Shown here one piece after another: positions 8,683 through 10,217 of a DNA stretch of 10,217 nucleotides. A program made the translations under genes and the position numbers. Location of the stretch: assembly GCA_003156615.1 (NCBI GenBank), contig PMHI01000381.1:1-10217 (forward strand). Direction: 5' to 3'. The notes beneath the pieces were generated by a model. The model did not search any database. It saw only the letters and a program-made list of their open reading frames with translations, and had not been told where the DNA came from. The stretch is from Acidobacteriaceae bacterium. GTDB lineage: Bacteria; Acidobacteriota; Terriglobia; Terriglobales; SbA1. Every line of letters begins with the position of its first letter. The first letter of the stretch is position 1.

Positions 8683-8807
8683 GACGACCTCCAAACTGCC
8701 TCATCCATTGCTTCTGGCAACATCAGTTTCAAACCACCCCGAAATCATCCGATTACCCGTCGCCAGCGACCGGTGCAATCAAGATCAGAAAAGCCCGACG
8801 AAATGAA

Positions 8808-8837
8808 GGTATAGCCTTGACGCGGCCTACCCGTCAA
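8808..8837 (-). promoter_or_regulatory. Predicted sigma-70-type promoter for the receptor operon
   Basis: On the minus strand TTGACG (8837 down to 8832) is followed after 18 nt by TATACC (8813 to 8808). Transcription would start near 8801, about 120 nt before the receptor ATG. It overlaps the rightward promoter over 8817-8837, so the two should compete for polymerase. The -10 is a moderate match (four of six). Confidence 0.45.
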
Positions 8838-8838
8838 G
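8816..8838. promoter_or_regulatory. Perfect inverted repeat, probable operator shared by divergent promoters
   Basis: The arms CTTGACG (8816-8822) and CGTCAAG (8832-8838) are exact reverse complements with a 9-nt spacer, the size of a binding site for a dimeric regulator. Each arm contains a TTGACG -35-like hexamer, one reading rightward and one leftward. A protein bound here would cover the -35 elements of both promoters. No regulator gene is present in the window, so the binding protein is unknown. Confidence 0.55.
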
Positions 8839-8844
8839 TAGTAT
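8817..8844 (+). promoter_or_regulatory. Predicted sigma-70-type promoter for the dehydrogenase gene
   Basis: A TTGACG -35 (8817-8822, five of six to consensus) is followed after 16 nt by TAGTAT (8839-8844, four of six). Transcription would start near 8851 and leave a leader of about 95 nt. The call rests on hexamer match and spacing only. Confidence 0.5.
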
Positions 8845-8848
8845 TCTG

Positions 8849-8874
8849 GTCCGACCGCAAGACAGGTATCGGAC
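8849..8874 (+). promoter_or_regulatory. Second inverted repeat at the predicted dehydrogenase transcript start
   Basis: GTCCGA (8849-8854) and TCGGAC (8869-8874) are exact reverse complements with a 14-nt spacer. A G-T wobble can extend the stem by one pair. It overlaps the predicted start site, so it could be a second operator or a stem-loop at the 5' end of the mRNA. Confidence 0.4.
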
Positions 8875-8946
8875 TTGGTTCTTCTCCGTGAGTTCGCTTG
8901 CTTTCGGAGGCGGCAGAGTTGCCCAGGCACAGGGGGAGTCAAAAAC

Positions 8947-10217
8947 ATGGCCATCGCCACTACCAATCCAGCCACTGGTGAAGTCATCAGGACTTTCGAA
9001 CCTCTCAGTGCGGTGCAGATCGAGGCGAAACTTCAATTGGCAGCCGATGCCTTCAAAAGACACCGCCGGACATCGTTTCCAGAGCGCGCTGCAAAAATGA
9101 CGCGGCTGGCCGAGATCCTGGAAAAAGAGAAGGGCGACTGCGCCCACTTGATGACCCTGGAGATGGGTAAGCCCCTGAAGGCAGCCGTAGCCGAAGCGAT
9201 GAAGTGCGCCAGCGGGTGCCGCTACTACGCCGAGAACGCGGAGAAATTTCTGGCCGACGAATTGATCGAGACTGGCGCAAGGCGCAGCTTTGTTCGCTAT
9301 CTGCCGAGTGGCCCCATCCTGGCGATCATGCCTTGGAATTTTCCTTTCTGGCAAGTGATGCGGTTTGTCGCGCCGGCGCTCATGGCTGGTAATGTGGGAC
9401 TGTTGAAGCATGCCTCGAACGTCCCGCAGTGTGCACTCAAGATTGAAGAAATGATTCTCCGCGCCGGGTTCGCCGAAGGCGTGTTTCAGACCCTCCTGAT
9501 CGGCTCTGGGCCAGTCGATGGCATTCTGAATGATCCTCGGGTAGTCGCCGCAACGCTTACCGGCAGCGAGCAGGCGGGCATTCAAGTTGGAATATCGGCC
9601 GCCAAGCGCATCAAGAAGGTGGTACTGGAACTTGGCGGCAGCGATCCTTTTATCGTAATGCCGAGCGCCGATCTTGAGGCGGCGGTGGCGACGGCAGTGG
9701 ATGCTCGAATCCAGAACAACGGTCAGTCCTGTATTGCGGCCAAGCGCTTTATCGTCGCGGAGAAGATCGCGTCCGAGTTTGAGAAGAAGTTTGTTAAGCG
9801 GATGCAGGAACTCCGCGTCGGCGATCCTTTCGAGGAAAGTACCCAGCTCGGGCCTCTCGCCAGTGCGGATGCGGTTACGACCCTCGATGCCGACGTAAAA
9901 AAGTCAATCGCCGCCGGCGCGCGTCTGCTGACGGGTGGCCAACCTTTGCCCGGGCCGGGGTTTTACTACGCCCCCACCGTGCTGGCCGATATACCAAAAG
10001 GTTCGCCCGCCTACAGTGAAGAACTCTTCGGGCCGGTGGCGTCGATATTTCGAGTCAAGGGTATCGATGAAGCGGTCGCTTTAGCCAACGATGTACGGTT
10101 CGGCCTCGGTGCCAGCGCCTGGACCGATGACGCGGCTGAAACCGAACGATTTGTGAATGAACTGCAGGCTGGCATGGTCTTCCTGAACAAGATGGTGGCT
10201 TCCGATCCGCGTCTGCC
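8947..10217 (+). CDS. gabD1: Succinate-semialdehyde dehydrogenase, GabD1/Sad type (3' end outside window)
   Basis: This aldehyde dehydrogenase oxidises succinate semialdehyde to succinate with NAD(P)+, in the cytoplasm. ATG 8947-8949 has AGGGGGAG 8 nt upstream. The frame is open to the window end and gives 423 complete codons of an expected 455-460. The start [14 protein letters not shown] is typical of the group. Catalytic and cofactor landmarks are complete: PWNFPFWQ with Asn131, GLLKHASN with Lys154, LELGGSDPF with Glu228 and [12 protein letters not shown] with nucleophile Cys262. EELFGPV follows at 358-364. The motifs [11 protein letters not shown] and [14 protein letters not shown] match mycobacterial GabD1 and E. 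coli Sad/YneI more closely than GabD. Near the end [13 protein letters not shown] has Lys where relatives usually have Gly. The gene is divergent from the receptor operon and probably shares its control region. It would supply succinate to the TCA cycle from GABA, gamma-hydroxybutyrate or related compounds. Confidence 0.94.
   Translation, partial: MAIATTNPATGEVIRTFEPLSAVQIEAKLQLAADAFKRHRRTSFPERAAKMTRLAEILEKEKGDCAHLMTLEMGKPLKAAVAEAMKCASGCRYYAENAEKFLADELIETGARRSFVRYLPSGPILAIMPWNFPFWQVMRFVAPALMAGNVGLLKHASNVPQCALKIEEMILRAGFAEGVFQTLLIGSGPVDGILNDPRVVAATLTGSEQAGIQVGISAAKRIKKVVLELGGSDPFIVMPSADLEAAVATAVDARIQNNGQSCIAAKRFIVAEKIASEFEKKFVKRMQELRVGDPFEESTQLGPLASADAVTTLDADVKKSIAAGARLLTGGQPLPGPGFYYAPTVLADIPKGSPAYSEELFGPVASIFRVKGIDEAVALANDVRFGLGASAWTDDAAETERFVNELQAGMVFLNKMVASDPRL

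Larger units (their letters stand above)
8683..8946. other. Divergent intergenic region between receptor and dehydrogenase genes
   Basis: These 264 nt separate two genes transcribed away from each other. They contain the ribosome-binding sites of both genes, a shared inverted repeat with two overlapping outward promoters (8808-8844), a second inverted repeat (8849-8874) and a small imperfect hairpin (8756-8773) in the receptor leader. No open reading frame here looks real. Confidence 0.8.

Noticed and set aside
8683..8694. Upstream TTG start for the receptor at 8694
   Set aside because: It overlaps the GGAGG that serves ATG 8682, and the ATG opens directly on the signal peptide.
8827..9585. 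Minus-strand 252-codon open frame
   Set aside because: It lies opposite the dehydrogenase gene and runs into the shared promoter region; the plus-strand frame carries all catalytic motifs.

Overview
The window reads as ordinary chromosomal DNA from a Gram-negative soil-type bacterium, most likely an Acidobacteriota member. The main reason is the very large Oar-like TonB-dependent receptor, with a carboxypeptidase-regulatory-like domain ahead of the plug, a protein type greatly expanded in that phylum. It sits with a signal-peptide YncE-type beta-propeller and an outer-membrane beta-barrel. The phylum call is inference from protein style, not from a marker gene. I see no rRNA, tRNA, CRISPR array, insertion sequence or phage gene.

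Layout: (1) positions 1-249, plus strand, hold the 3' end of a SAM-dependent methyltransferase gene. (2) Positions 344-8682 hold five minus-strand genes in the same direction. In transcription order they are the TonB-dependent receptor (8682-5083), an FrsA-like alpha/beta hydrolase with a signal peptide (4989-3727), a DctA-type C4-dicarboxylate symporter (3712-2375), a seven-repeat beta-propeller protein (2234-1203) and a small predicted outer-membrane beta-barrel protein (1108-344). Gaps are 93, 14, 140 and 94 nt. Hydrolase and dctA are almost certainly co-transcribed; the last two may have their own promoters. (3) Positions 8683-8946 are a divergent intergenic region. (4) From 8947 to the window end, plus strand, runs a GabD1/Sad-type succinate-semialdehyde dehydrogenase gene, cut off near its 3' end.

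The genes suggest a small uptake and catabolism locus. A TonB-dependent receptor would import a substrate across the outer membrane, an exported hydrolase would cleave it, DctA would bring C4-dicarboxylates across the inner membrane, and succinate-semialdehyde dehydrogenase would feed succinate into the TCA cycle. The substrate cannot be read from the sequence.

The most unusual signal is in the divergent region. A perfect 7-bp inverted repeat, CTTGACG-N9-CGTCAAG (8816-8838), supplies a TTGACG -35-like hexamer on each strand. The two outward-facing promoters would therefore overlap and share one potential operator. A second perfect inverted repeat (8849-8874) lies at the predicted start of the dehydrogenase transcript.
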